DNA of 13,134 bases from Larix sibirica (lineage: Eukaryota; Streptophyta; Pinopsida; Pinales; Pinaceae). The DNA lies in the NCBI GenBank assembly GCA_004151065.3, contig NWUY0300042624.1, positions 18,839 through 31,972 on the forward strand. The letters run 5' to 3'. Numbering within the stretch: the first letter of the stretch is position 1; the number at the start of each line of letters is the position of its first letter. Below, one piece after another: positions 1 to 8,258 of this stretch. Under the pieces are notes generated by a model. That model searched no databases. It worked only from the letters and a program-made list of their open reading frames with translations, and had not been told where the DNA came from. Both the position numbers and the translations under genes were made by a program.

Positions 1-1169
1 GTTGTGGGATGGAATGTTATCATCCCCACCTAGGTTTTATTCTTGTAAGTGACATGTTGAGCTCATAATGAGTATATTGTTGTAATGGCTTCAAGCCCCA
101 TTGTTGATTTAGCCTTGCCGCTTGAAGGTTCCAGGCTTTACCCTTTGTACCATCCTCGAAATAAGGGGAAGTGCTCTAGGAAATTTGCATGGAAATTTTT
201 TCTATAATCAATTAGCTATTATTATTATTTTTTGGTAACTATTGTTTTTATAATATTTAAATATTGATGAGATTCATTATTAATTTGCAACTATTTTATG
301 GAAATAACATTCAATCAATTTCACACCATGAAAACTAAAAAACATTTATATAAAAACATGGCTATGTTGCTATGTACATTACTAACCCAGGAAAATGCCA
401 ACTTTGTATACAATATTGTATGAAGAAAATATCTACACATTAGAGACATGAAACGAATTCTACATAAAAAAATGGATTGAATTGTTGTTGGTTGCCTCCT
501 TATCTTTGAACCCTCTTTGTCTTCACCCTGTAAGAACTTAAAAGAACCCGAGTTCGATAAACTAAAGAATTTCTAACATTTAAACATGTAATAAAAAAGT
601 AGTATTTAAAAATGTTGTCCATACCTTGTGGTTCGTCCAAAAACTCTTGCTATTATTAGTAAGGAAGAATAATATAGTAATTATAGTTTAATTAATTAAA
701 GAATAATTCTATTTATCTATAATTAAACAAATATGTATCATGAGATTTATTTATGAGATTTAATTAGGAAGGGACATGGGTTGGTAAACTTCCACCATTC
801 GTTCGTAACCATGCTTTAGGGTGTACTTTATTTCTTCTTCAATTGGCTTCCAACTACAATTATTTAATTGTACACAATAAGATAAAACCATATTTAATAA
901 TGACAAGTATTAAGCTAGTTTATTAACATAATGAATGAGATCATATTGATAAATTTACAAAGTGATGTTTAATTAATGACCTCTCACCTTTGACCAAAAG
1001 AATGTGTATTTTTGTATTTTTGTGTCTATTTGCACCTATATATAATATAGGTAAGATTAATTAAATTGATTGATATTTAATAAATGACCACAAAAGTACG
1101 TTAATGGTACTAAAATATTATATTAGAAAAGTATAATGTCAAAGTGTAAAGGTAGCTACTAGATTGATG
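1..1169. other. AT-rich intergenic or intronic DNA, no recognised gene
   Basis: This stretch is AT-rich with many stops on both strands, and I recognise no protein family in it. Positions 1-180 are more GC-balanced and may be the end of an old repeat, but I found no matching copy in the window. On the minus strand, positions 500-890 contain short open pieces bordered by plausible splice sites; these are described as a finding and are too weak to call a gene. If the purple acid phosphatase gene at the right end is intact, this region is part of its second intron or lies beyond it. Confidence 0.6.
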
Positions 1170-1385
1170 ACCAAAGCATATCAAAATAAATAGCTACAAG
1201 TTAAAAGTTATAGTAACTACCTAATGAAGAAAGTATACCAAAGCATATCAAAATAAATAGCAATACCGAACCACTGAAGTTGCTTTCGTTTCAACACAAC
1301 TTAATGGATTGCTATTTGTGGCTTCATGAGCAAACCAGGATTACTAAGTTAAAGGTTTTAGTAACTCCCCAATGAAGAAAGTATA
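1170..1385. repeat. Degenerate tandem duplication with an 81-bp length difference
   Basis: Two modules occur twice in the same order. Module A (25 bp, beginning ACCAAAGCATATC) is identical at 1170-1194 and 1237-1261. Module B (40 bp, beginning AAGTTAAA and ending GAAAGTATA) is at 1198-1237 and 1346-1385 with 36 of 40 bases matching. In the first copy A and B are 3 bases apart; in the second they are 84 bases apart. So either the second copy gained or the first lost about 81 bp. A perfect 10-bp inverted repeat (AAATAGCAAT at 1255-1264, ATTGCTATTT at 1308-1317) lies at and inside the left edge of the extra segment. Confidence 0.85.
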
Positions 1386-2216
1386 ATATTATTATTTTAT
1401 GTTGGTTATTTAGGAGCTAAATAATTAATGGTATATGAGTCAAACAAATTTTAATCAGTAATTCAACTAATTATATATTATTTTTACCATTGTGGATTTT
1501 AGTTGTGGTGTTTGAGGGTCCATTCCTCGTGCCACCTTCTCAAGGGAGATCTTCCTAGTCTTCCCAATCCTTAAGAATGGTTTTTAAGTTAATTTTATCA
1601 ACATCCGCAAATCTATTTTTGTTTTTCTTTCATCCCAAGGTAGGTTACTGATGGATTTACTGAATTTGTTCAAAACCACATAAATGAAGTCATCTATAAA
1701 GATCAATCATGATACATAATGGAATAAAAAAATTAAAGGACTAGAAAATGCGTGACTAAAATGAAGAGTAATTTGAACATATTTCACATGATGTGGTATC
1801 TCCTCTTCCTCACTGTCTCGAAGAATCTATGAAGGAGCTACCTATCACTAAATTGTGTATTTAGGAACCTTTTATGTAGATGTTGTAATGCACTTTGCTT
1901 AATAGTGTTACTAATTTCAAATTAATGTTTGGGGTATTTTTTTAACCACTCCCTAGTGACAGTAAAAAATTTCTCGATGGAAATTTTTCCCTCTTTTAAA
2001 TTTCAAAACCTCTCCTCGTAGATGAGTGTGTATATCTTCATGAAAAATAATTCTCTGTGTTTTCTAAGGTAGATCTTTGACTTAGTTCATCATCATTTCT
2101 ATGCCTTGTGCTCAAACATTAGTACTCACATCATAAATTGAATAAGTACAATGAAAAATGTAGTATATTAGATTCAATTAATATTATAATGTGCACCATA
2201 ACAATTCAAAATAAGA
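1386..2216. other. AT-rich non-coding DNA upstream of the LINE
   Basis: No open frame of useful length and no recognisable protein fragment on either strand. A short minus-strand open piece lies around 1480-1580, but it has no start and stops on both sides. The sequence remains AT-rich until about 2210, where composition changes abruptly at the 5' end of the LINE. Confidence 0.6.
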
Positions 2217-2282
2217 GCGGCTGCGACGACGATCAAGCTCTGCTAGGGCTTCGACGCACCTCTGCAAGGAGGCCCTCCTAGT
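2217..2282 (+). promoter_or_regulatory. GC-rich LINE 5' leader
   Basis: About 66 bases of GC- and CpG-rich sequence sit between AT-rich flanking DNA and the ORF1 start codon. LINEs use internal promoters near their 5' end, so this is the expected place for one. No defined promoter motif could be identified. Confidence 0.45.
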
Positions 2283-3578
2283 ATGGATCCTCCTCCGAAG
2301 GCTCGAAGACACATTCTAGATGAAATTTTTCGGGCTTTGGTGGCCTCCACGCCTCCCATTCCCCCTCAGGATTCGGATTTTGGAGATGTGAACTTTGTCA
2401 AGCGGGCCACAGCTCCACGCATCCAGATCATGCCCGTTGCTTCAAAGTTGAAAGCTCTTTCTCTGAGCGAGAAGGGTTTGATAGGACAGTTTATTGGGAT
2501 TTAGCCCTCGCCAAGAACTATGGACTCTTGGATAAACAAGAACTGGATGCCCTTGATCTCCGATGGCCTGCAACATTGCTTCTGCAGCAAGGGGGTTTTT
2601 GTATTCTTGTTCGAAAACAAAGACGACAGAGATCTTATCTTCAGGAGTGGACCTCATTTCATGGGTCCTCTTGGAATATACCTCAACTGTTGGAGTTTAT
2701 CTTTTGATCCAGAAAAGGATGTGCCCTCAGTGGTTCCAGTTTGGGTTCGGCTCCCCCACCTCCCGCTGCATTGTTGGAATGATGAAACCCTTCAAGCAAT
2801 AGGAAACTCTCTTGGAAAATACATCGACAAAGCAGAAGCAAAGGGACCTCTGTTTTCTTGTGCAAGGATCTGTGTGGAGGTTGACTTGGAAAAAGGGTTT
2901 CCAGAAGCAGTTAACCTGTATATGGACGGATGGGAGCATCTGCAAAAGGTAGACTATGAACAAATTCCCTTTAAGTGCAAGAAGTGTCACGAATATGGAC
3001 ACTTTGTCAAAAACTGTCCAACAACAGCTCAAGAAAATCTAGAAAAAAATAAAGAGGAAGGACGGAAACAAGTAAAAAGGGGAAGAAAAATGCCTTCGTT
3101 AGATCCTAATTCTTCGAATGGGACTCAGCCAGAAAAAAGTAAGGAGCAAATTCAAGAAGGAAAAGGAGCCTCTACTAGTAACTAGTTTCAGGATTTATAT
3201 GCAGAAGAAGGAGAAATCCTAATGACAGAAACCCCAACAAAAGCAGATCTAGAAAATAAAGAGGCTCCCAATTCCATCACGATTCCCACCCCTACGCCCA
3301 GAGATGAAAGGATTGAACAAGAAAGAGAGGGTTCTTCAACCCCTGGAGGATCCTGGGTTGTGATGGTAAAACAAAGCAAAGTCACACCGTATATTATTTC
3401 CCTAGATCATTCCTCTCACAAATCTCAGGAAACACATGATATAGGTCCTCCCCCATCCAATAGAGGAAGAAAATCGCAAAGGTATCATAGAGAACATGAA
3501 GCAGAAAGGGAGATAGAACTTGGACGGAAGCGGAGCCTTGAGGAAACCAATCTCCTTCAAAACCCCAAAGGCACATGA
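2283..3578 (+). pseudogene. LINE ORF1: DUF4283-like protein with CCHC zinc knuckle, two in-frame TAG stops
   Basis: ORF1 proteins of plant L1 elements bind the element RNA. The reading frame begins at ATG 2283 and stays in one frame for 432 codons to TGA 3576-3578, interrupted only by TAG at 2502-2504 and 3183-3185. The first segment (73 codons) has a basic start (MDPPPKARRHILDEIF) and runs into the DUF4283-like domain, which continues after the first stop (WINKNWMPLISDGLQH, then VPVWVRLPHLPLHCWND, a typical plant LINE/retroelement motif). A CCHC knuckle follows. The tail after it is lysine- and glutamate-rich and low in complexity. The second stop falls in that tail. No frameshift is visible, in contrast to ORF2. 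Identification rests on DUF4283-like spacing plus the knuckle and the ORF2 downstream. Confidence 0.9.
2976..3017 (+). other. CCHC zinc knuckle of LINE ORF1
   Basis: The translated motif CKKCHEYGHFVKNC fits C-x2-C-x4-H-x4-C exactly, with all four zinc ligands present. Such knuckles bind single-stranded nucleic acid in retroelement ORF1 and Gag proteins. It lies about 20 residues after the end of the DUF4283-like region, the usual position in plant LINE ORF1. Confidence 0.95.
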
Positions 3579-3631
3579 GGAATAAAAGCGGATGGCAGGC
3601 CCCAAGCAGGATCTCAATCGCTCAAGAAATA

Positions 3632-4599
3632 ATGAAAGCAGTCTCTTGGAACTGCAGGGGTTTGGTATGCTCGATTAAAGTGGAAGCTATAAAATAAATT
3701 ATAAAATTTGAGAGACCAGACATGCTGCTAATCCAAGAGACGAAAATGACTGACGTAGAGGTAATGGCACTCTCACGTCTTTTTTGGAAAAATATCCAGG
3801 GAAGAGCTGTAAGCTCTAGAGGAGCATCAGGGGAATAACAACTTTTTTTCAAACAATTTTACAATAAAATTAGTAAAGGAAAGTCAACACTGGATCTTGA
3901 CAGAAATTCAAGCGAAGGATGATTTAGATTCACTCTATATTTGTAATGTTTATGGGCCAACACATTACGGGGGCAAGGTAAATTTTGGGAAGACCTCTCT
4001 ACGTTATTGAGGATCTGCGCAGAAAATATTTTATTATAGCTGGGGATTTCAACACCAATAAGTCACAGATGGAGAAGCGAGGAGGTCCAAAAGTAAGGGA
4101 CCCTTTCAACGAGAAGATGGAGGATTTGATCTCAAATATGGATATGCTGGATCCTCCTATGAAGAACGGGAAATATACCTGGAGTAACAAAAGGATATCC
4201 ACCGGGCACATTGCGGCAAGACTCGACAGGTTTTTGGTAAGCTCCTCCTTCCTTCAAAAAAATATTCTTACAACATCTTTTTCTTTGCCTTCAACAGTCT
4301 CTGATCATAATCCTATCTCTCTAGCTTTGACCTCCCTTGTTAATCTTGGACCCATCCCTTTTCGCTTCAACCCTATTTGGATGCAAGATGCTAAAGTTAT
4401 CGAAATTATCCAAAGCGTGTGGAATCAAAATCACATCGGGTCTGCTAGCTATATATGGGAATCTAAATTAAGATCTGTGCGGTATGATCTTAAGAGATGG
4501 GCAAAAGACGTTTTCAGGAGCCCAAATTTTCTCAAAATTCATTATCAAAACAATCTAGCAGCTCTCCAACAACATGGAGAAGGAAGATGTGACTACTGA
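3632..4599 (+). pseudogene. LINE ORF2 N-terminus: APE-type endonuclease, frameshifted
   Basis: This domain nicks target DNA to prime reverse transcription. ATG 3632 opens with the family signature MKAVSWNCRGL. The same frame then holds a TAA at 3695-3697, the LLIQETK motif with the catalytic Glu, and SSRGASGE, ending in TAA at 3836-3838. Homology resumes in another frame from about 3834 (HWILTEIQAKD, then YICNVYGP) to TGA 4008-4010, and in a third frame from about 3985 to TGA 4597-4599. This last part carries the rest of the active site: AGDFN, TWSN, RLDR and SDHNPI. So every main endonuclease motif can still be read, but over three frames with at least one internal stop. The 53-bp spacer after ORF1 is normal for this class. 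Confidence 0.92.
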
Positions 4600-5574
4600 G
4601 TGTCTGGTCTAGGAAAAGGAGTTGAACAGGAAAATAATAAACGCTGTTAGACAGGAGGAAGAAGAATGGAGATTGAAATCCAGACAGCTGTGGCTGAAAG
4701 GAGGAGATAGCAACACATATTACTTTCATAAACAAACCACGGTAAGGCTAAGTTTCAATGCGATTAAGGAATTGAAAGATAAAGATGGAATCAAGATCGC
4801 TGGACAGGAAGATCTTAAGAACCACGTCTTCCACCACTTCTACGATCTTTATTCAGATAAAGATGAGGCAAATTCAGAAGCTGAAGACGACCTTCTCTCT
4901 GGAATCCCCCTTCTTATCTCCGATCTAGACAATAAGGAGTTACTAAAGCCTATCCCGGAATACGAGATAAAATCGGCAGTTTGGTCCTTGCACATGGAGA
5001 AGGCTCATGGGCCAGACGGTTTCACCATTAACTTTTACAGAGCAGTGTGGGATATTATAAAACAAGATTTAAAAAAAGCTAATTTGGACAAGGAAAAAAA
5101 GACAAGATCAGTGGGGCCACCAACTCCTCCTTTTTAGCCTTGATCCCGAAAGAAAGAAGCCCCCTCTCGATTGATCGATTCTGGCCAATTTCCTTATGCA
5201 ATACATCATACAAGATTCTCTGAAAAAATTTGGCCACTAGAATGAAAAACATCATGGCCTGTCTCATCTCTGATTCACAAGGTGGATTTGTTGCCGGATG
5301 CCAAATTCTTGACAACATCATCATTGTCTAGGAAGCCATTCATTCCAACATGGAAAAAACACAACAAGATATGGCTAATGCATTTGATAGGGTAAATAAA
5401 TTTTTTCTTTTTTAAATTATGTCCAGATTTGGTTTCTCCAAGAATTTTGTCAGATGGATCAAAGCATGTATCAATAATCCCTGGATTGCACCACTAGTGA
5501 ATGAAAGGCCAACCAAGTTATTTCAAGCTACCAGGGGTCTCCGACAAGGCTGCCCCTTGTCCCCTTTCCTTTAA
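4600..5574 (+). pseudogene. LINE ORF2 linker and reverse transcriptase (truncated after motif B)
   Basis: Reverse transcriptase copies the element RNA into DNA. After a TAG at 4610-4612, one frame runs to TAG 5135-5137. It contains the linker signature (EEEEWRLKSRQLWLKGGDSN, then YYFHKQT) and the first RT blocks (SLHMEKAHGPDGFTINFYR). The frame changes near 5090-5120 and RT continues from about 5122 with ALIPKE, RFWPISLCNTSYKI, QGGFVAGCQILDN, motif A (DMANAFDRV, catalytic Asp kept) and GLRQGCPLSPFL (motif B). In-frame stops lie at 5221, 5329, 5413 and 5572. The catalytic motif C (YADD type), thumb and C-terminal domains are absent downstream: sequence after about 5580 is unrelated. A short deletion or slippage in the lysine-rich stretch at 5066-5105 probably caused the frame change. 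Confidence 0.92.
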
Positions 5575-5581
5575 CTTCTAG

Positions 5582-5582
5582 N
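5582..5582. other. Single ambiguous base (N)
   Basis: The only non-ACGT base in the window. It lies 8 bases after the last readable codon of the LINE reverse transcriptase, exactly where LINE homology gives way to LTR-like sequence. Confidence 0.99.
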
Positions 5583-5778
5583 TTGGGGCATGACGTCCTC
5601 CTTCCAAGCTCAACTCGTCATCAAGTTGAAGCACTTTATCTTATTTTATCATTATTTTATGTTTTATGAGGTTTAGTCCCCAGACTATGGGTGAAAAACC
5701 CTAAAAAATCATTACAAGTCATTTTGAAGACAAATTAGGTAAGTCGGCTTAAAGGAGGATTAAGTTAGCATTTTCAAG

Positions 5779-5789
5779 TATAAAAAAGG
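5779..5789 (+). promoter_or_regulatory. TATA-like box of the LTR-like segment
   Basis: TATAAAAAAGG, followed about 20 bases later by CCTCATTTGTAATC. The arrangement, about 190 bp into an LTR-like block, resembles an LTR core promoter. Function is not shown. Confidence 0.4.
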
Positions 5790-6575
5790 CATCTCCTCCT
5801 CATTTGTAATCAAGATCATGGAATCAAATATGACATTTTTTTTTCTTCTTGTGTACATGAGCTAATCAAGTGGTGCACACCTCCTTTCTTGGCCAATTCT
5901 AGGGTTTTGAAGGATAAAGCTGATGCATGAAGGTTTCTTCACTATCTTTCACGGCATGTCTAAGGTGAAAAGATTCTTGGGACATTAATCTCATCTCTTT
6001 TCTTCCTCAATTGCCGTAAGATCTCTGAGTCTCTTGTCTTGCACTACCCGAGCCATCCAAGGTAAGAGTAATCTGGGGATTTTATTGCATAATAGTATAG
6101 TCTTGTTAGTGAGACATCCCTCTTGAAGGGTCTCTCTTGTTTGGACCTTGGCATCTTTCTTTTCCCTAACTAGGTCAAAAGCTAACACAACCTAGGGTTT
6201 ATAGCTTTATTAGCCTTGCCCTAATTCATTCAAATATTGAATTGCCAATTCTTAGGAGAAATGTTAAACTCGATTTCTCGATGCCCAGAAATAATAAGAC
6301 ATAGGTTTAATTCCCTCATCTTCACCAAAATCTCTTTTTACAAAATGCCTTGTATTATATATTGGAAAAAATACAAAAAATATTAAAAAAAAAACCCTAA
6401 AAATCAAATATTTTAAAAAAATCCAAAAATATTTACCTTTTTGCTGTTACAACTCTTTTATTTGTAGTTACCGCGGTAATAAATTTCTAAAGTTGTTATA
6501 CTGCTGAAAGATCCATAAAAAGGTGAAAAATCCAATAAAAAGTTGTTTTCAGCTAAAAAGGCCCTAATTTAGTGT

Positions 6576-6634
6576 GACGTCAACCCTAAAGAGGGTGATG
6601 TCAGCCCCGGAGAGGGTGACATCAGTCTCTAAAG
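6576..6634. repeat. 21-bp tandem repeat, about 2.8 copies
   Basis: Units start at 6576, 6597 and 6618. The first two are 21 bp each: both begin GAYGTCA and end GAGAGGGT or AAGAGGGT. The third, incomplete, begins GACATCA. The units have diverged from each other by several substitutions, so the array is old. Confidence 0.8.
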
Positions 6635-7260
6635 CCTATCGTAGATCTGCTACAGGTGTTTTGTAGGTCCATTTTGACAAGAAGATCAAACCCTAGTGGT
6701 TGCAAGGGGTTCCTAGCTCATCTCCAAGTCTCCGAGGTTGACCTAGGGAGATTTTGAAATGCCAATCAATCTTTTCAACCATTGCTACAGGAAATTACAT
6801 ATATGACGGTGAAATTTGTCCCAAAACACAACATTCATCCATCAAGACATGTGTGCCCTAGCAGGGATCGAGCCTCCTTAGGGTGGTGATCATCGAGAGG
6901 TACTTTTCGGGACATTTCCACAATCAATTTTGGGTTTTCTTGCAAGTTTATGTTGCTGGTTTTTACTGCAGAAAATTGATTCACCTTATTAATCAATCAG
7001 CATTAAGTTTTATTGCTCCTAAACCCTCCTAGTCATTAAGTATTTATTGCATATCTTGTTGACTCCATTAAGACACTGATCTACTAACTTAGTGGAAAGG
7101 TCTTGCAGAGATAGAATTGTTCTCGTTGTATATGTTACAGGTCTATTTCTACCATATTTGGGAAGCTTCTTGTGGCCCAAGGAGTAGACCTAAAGAGAGA
7201 GAAGATTGCATTATGGTGACATTAGATGTATCTCCTGAAAAGTTTTCAATCTTAGCACTG

Positions 7261-7340
7261 GTCTTGGTAGCCTAATTGGAAGGGTGTTAATTTGTGAGGT
7301 AACAGGATCCAACCCCCTTGGGCATTATATTTGTGGTGAG
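7261..7340 (+). repeat. Possible tRNA-derived SINE head (A and B box)
   Basis: TAGCCTAATTGG (7268-7279) matches an RNA polymerase III A box. GGATCCAACCC (7305-7315) is close to a B box, with one mismatch from GWTCRANNC. The start-to-start distance of 37 bp is within the range of tRNA-derived promoters. No clear acceptor or T stem can be folded, so it is not a functional tRNA. A SINE remnant is the best guess; chance resemblance is possible. Confidence 0.35.
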
Positions 7341-7431
7341 TATTATCTAGTGACATATCTTTTATTTAATAGAAAACTAGTAAAACTCCCCATTAATGAA
7401 CAAAGGTTAAGAAAGAAGTCTTGCAACAAAC

Positions 7432-7926
7432 TTGGAACCTCTAGATCAGGGATGGGTTAAGTTCAATTTGGATGGGGTTGCAAATGAAAACCCAACAACA
7501 AGAGCAACAAGAGTATTCAAAGATAAGCATGGTCAAGTTTTAGTGGATCCTAAAAAAGTTCAGGGAAACCAATTGATAATCAAGCAAAGATTGAAGGTTT
7601 GATCTTAGGAGTAAATAAAGCATTTAAAAGGGCTTAGTAAGATTATCTTTGGACGAGACTTGAAACTTATTATAGACCATGGAAAAGGGAATATTTCTCA
7701 ACCTTCATTGGAGATTATATGTGAGATGTTGTGGGTTCAAAAGGCAAAGCAGTGTTTTCAGGATTGGGAATTCAAGCATGTCAAAAGATTAATGAATAAC
7801 CTCATTGATTGGCTTATCAATCAAGCCATAGTAATTGAATCCTTTCACTATCATAATTCATTACTTATCCCCTCTTTTCACCACAGACGAAGAGGATTGG
7901 AAGGAAAAGTTATAAATTTTGTTTAG
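7432..7926 (+). pseudogene. RNase H domain fragment (plant LINE ORF2 C-terminus type), frameshifted
   Basis: RNase H removes RNA from RNA-DNA hybrids; in many plant LINEs it is the last domain of ORF2. Frame one, about 7432-7602, reads GWVKFNLDGVANENP, matching the first catalytic strand with its Asp. A second frame, about 7575-7637, carries DNQAKIEGLILGVNKAF, where the usual Ala-Glu is Ala-Lys, so the catalytic Glu appears lost. From about 7630 the first frame returns with KIIFGRDLKLIIDHGKG (third catalytic Asp region) and ends with HVKRLMNNLIDWLINQA, like the final helix pattern H-x2-R-x2-N-x2-A/I-D-x-L. It stops at TAG 7924-7926. The open part from 7660 has no ATG start. It lies in the same orientation as the LINE at 2217-5581, so it may be that element's displaced end or a second element. 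Confidence 0.8.
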
Positions 7927-7941
7927 CCAAGGAATGGAACG

Positions 7942-8245
7942 TGTTGGGTTAATCTTGATTCGATCAAAGAGTAATTAAGCTAACCTTGGTTAGGTTAGTG
8001 ACAAGTTTATCGTTGCTAGTTTACGTGCCTATGGTATTCACCCATGGTATTTGATGCCATGATGCATGTTGAAATGCTTGGCATAATCCATTGTAAAGTG
8101 CCTCATGTGGCCTGTTCTTTGGTCGACTTGGATGGATTGGCCAAGGTTGCTAGTTTTCCTAGTAAAGGGTTTCTAGGGTAAATATTGACTCTCTTCTACA
8201 TGTTTTCTATGAGTTTGTGTTATTTCTCTCTCTTCATATTCTACA
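7942..8245 (+). mobile_element. Putative Copia-like 5' LTR (304 bp)
   Basis: The segment starts with TGTTGGGTTAATC and ends with TTCTACA, fitting the TG...CA ends of an LTR. Two bases after its end there is an 11-base match to the initiator methionyl-tRNA primer binding site. Length is typical of small Copia LTRs. No clear TATA box was seen; TAAATATTGAC near 8181 is a weak candidate. No matching 3' LTR is in the window, so the 5' boundary is an estimate based on the TG start. Confidence 0.5.
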
Positions 8246-8247
8246 TG

Positions 8248-8258
8248 TGGTATCAGAG
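8248..8258 (+). other. Primer binding site complementary to initiator tRNA-Met
   Basis: TGGTATCAGAG is the core of the primer binding site (TGGTATCAGAGC) used by most plant Copia and many Gypsy elements to prime minus-strand DNA synthesis. The twelfth base is G instead of C. It lies two bases downstream of a CA end, the usual spacing. Confidence 0.7.

Larger units (their letters stand above)
2217..5581 (+). mobile_element. Plant L1-type LINE retrotransposon, decayed, 3' part missing
   Basis: A non-LTR retrotransposon with the standard plant L1 order: short GC-rich leader, ORF1 (RNA-binding protein with CCHC knuckle), a 53-bp spacer, then ORF2 (endonuclease, then reverse transcriptase). The 5' boundary is set by a sharp change from AT-rich DNA to a CpG-containing leader at about 2217 (GAGCGGCTGCGACGACG). 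The element is not active: ORF1 has two nonsense codons and ORF2 has at least four frame changes and several stops. Coding homology ends at about 5574, after reverse transcriptase motif B; motif C (YADD type), the C-terminal part, the 3' UTR and the poly(A) tail are not contiguous here. A separate RNase H fragment at 7432-7926 could be its displaced 3' end. Target-site duplications cannot be assessed because the 3' end is not visible. Confidence 0.92.
5583..7260 (+). mobile_element. Probable LTR-retrotransposon LTR/leader fragment, non-coding
   Basis: No protein-coding homology was seen. Features suggesting an LTR-retrotransposon in + orientation: a G-rich tract (TTGGGGCA, 5583-5590) directly before TGACGTCC at 5591, which resembles a polypurine tract followed by an LTR start; a TATA-like box at 5779-5789; and a long non-coding T/C-rich leader beyond it. 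Positions 6350-6430 are A-rich low-complexity DNA, and 6468-6479 is a 12-bp perfect palindrome TTACCGCGGTAA. No second LTR copy and no primer binding site could be located, so the right boundary is unknown and the family is not assigned. An alternative is an unclassified repeat. Confidence 0.4.

Noticed and set aside
1480-1580. Minus-strand open piece rich in Lys and Arg
   Set aside because: No start, stops on both sides within about 40 codons, and no motif that I recognise.
2442-3617. Several minus-strand and alternate-frame open frames over LINE ORF1
   Set aside because: They are shadows of the ORF1 coding frame, which has the zinc knuckle and DUF4283-like motifs.
5991-6188. 65-codon minus-strand open frame
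   Set aside because: No domain, low-complexity charged composition, and it lies in an LTR-like non-coding block. Length is within chance.
6468-6479. Perfect 12-bp palindrome TTACCGCGGTAA
   Set aside because: One isolated short palindrome is expected at this frequency and there is no adjacent operator-like structure.
5690-6590. Repeated CCCTAAA words
   Set aside because: They match the plant telomere unit but occur singly and scattered, not in tandem.
8068-8077. TGTTGAAATG shared with the start of the element at 10056
   Set aside because: The match stops after 10 bases, so it does not show that 8068-8245 is the missing second LTR.
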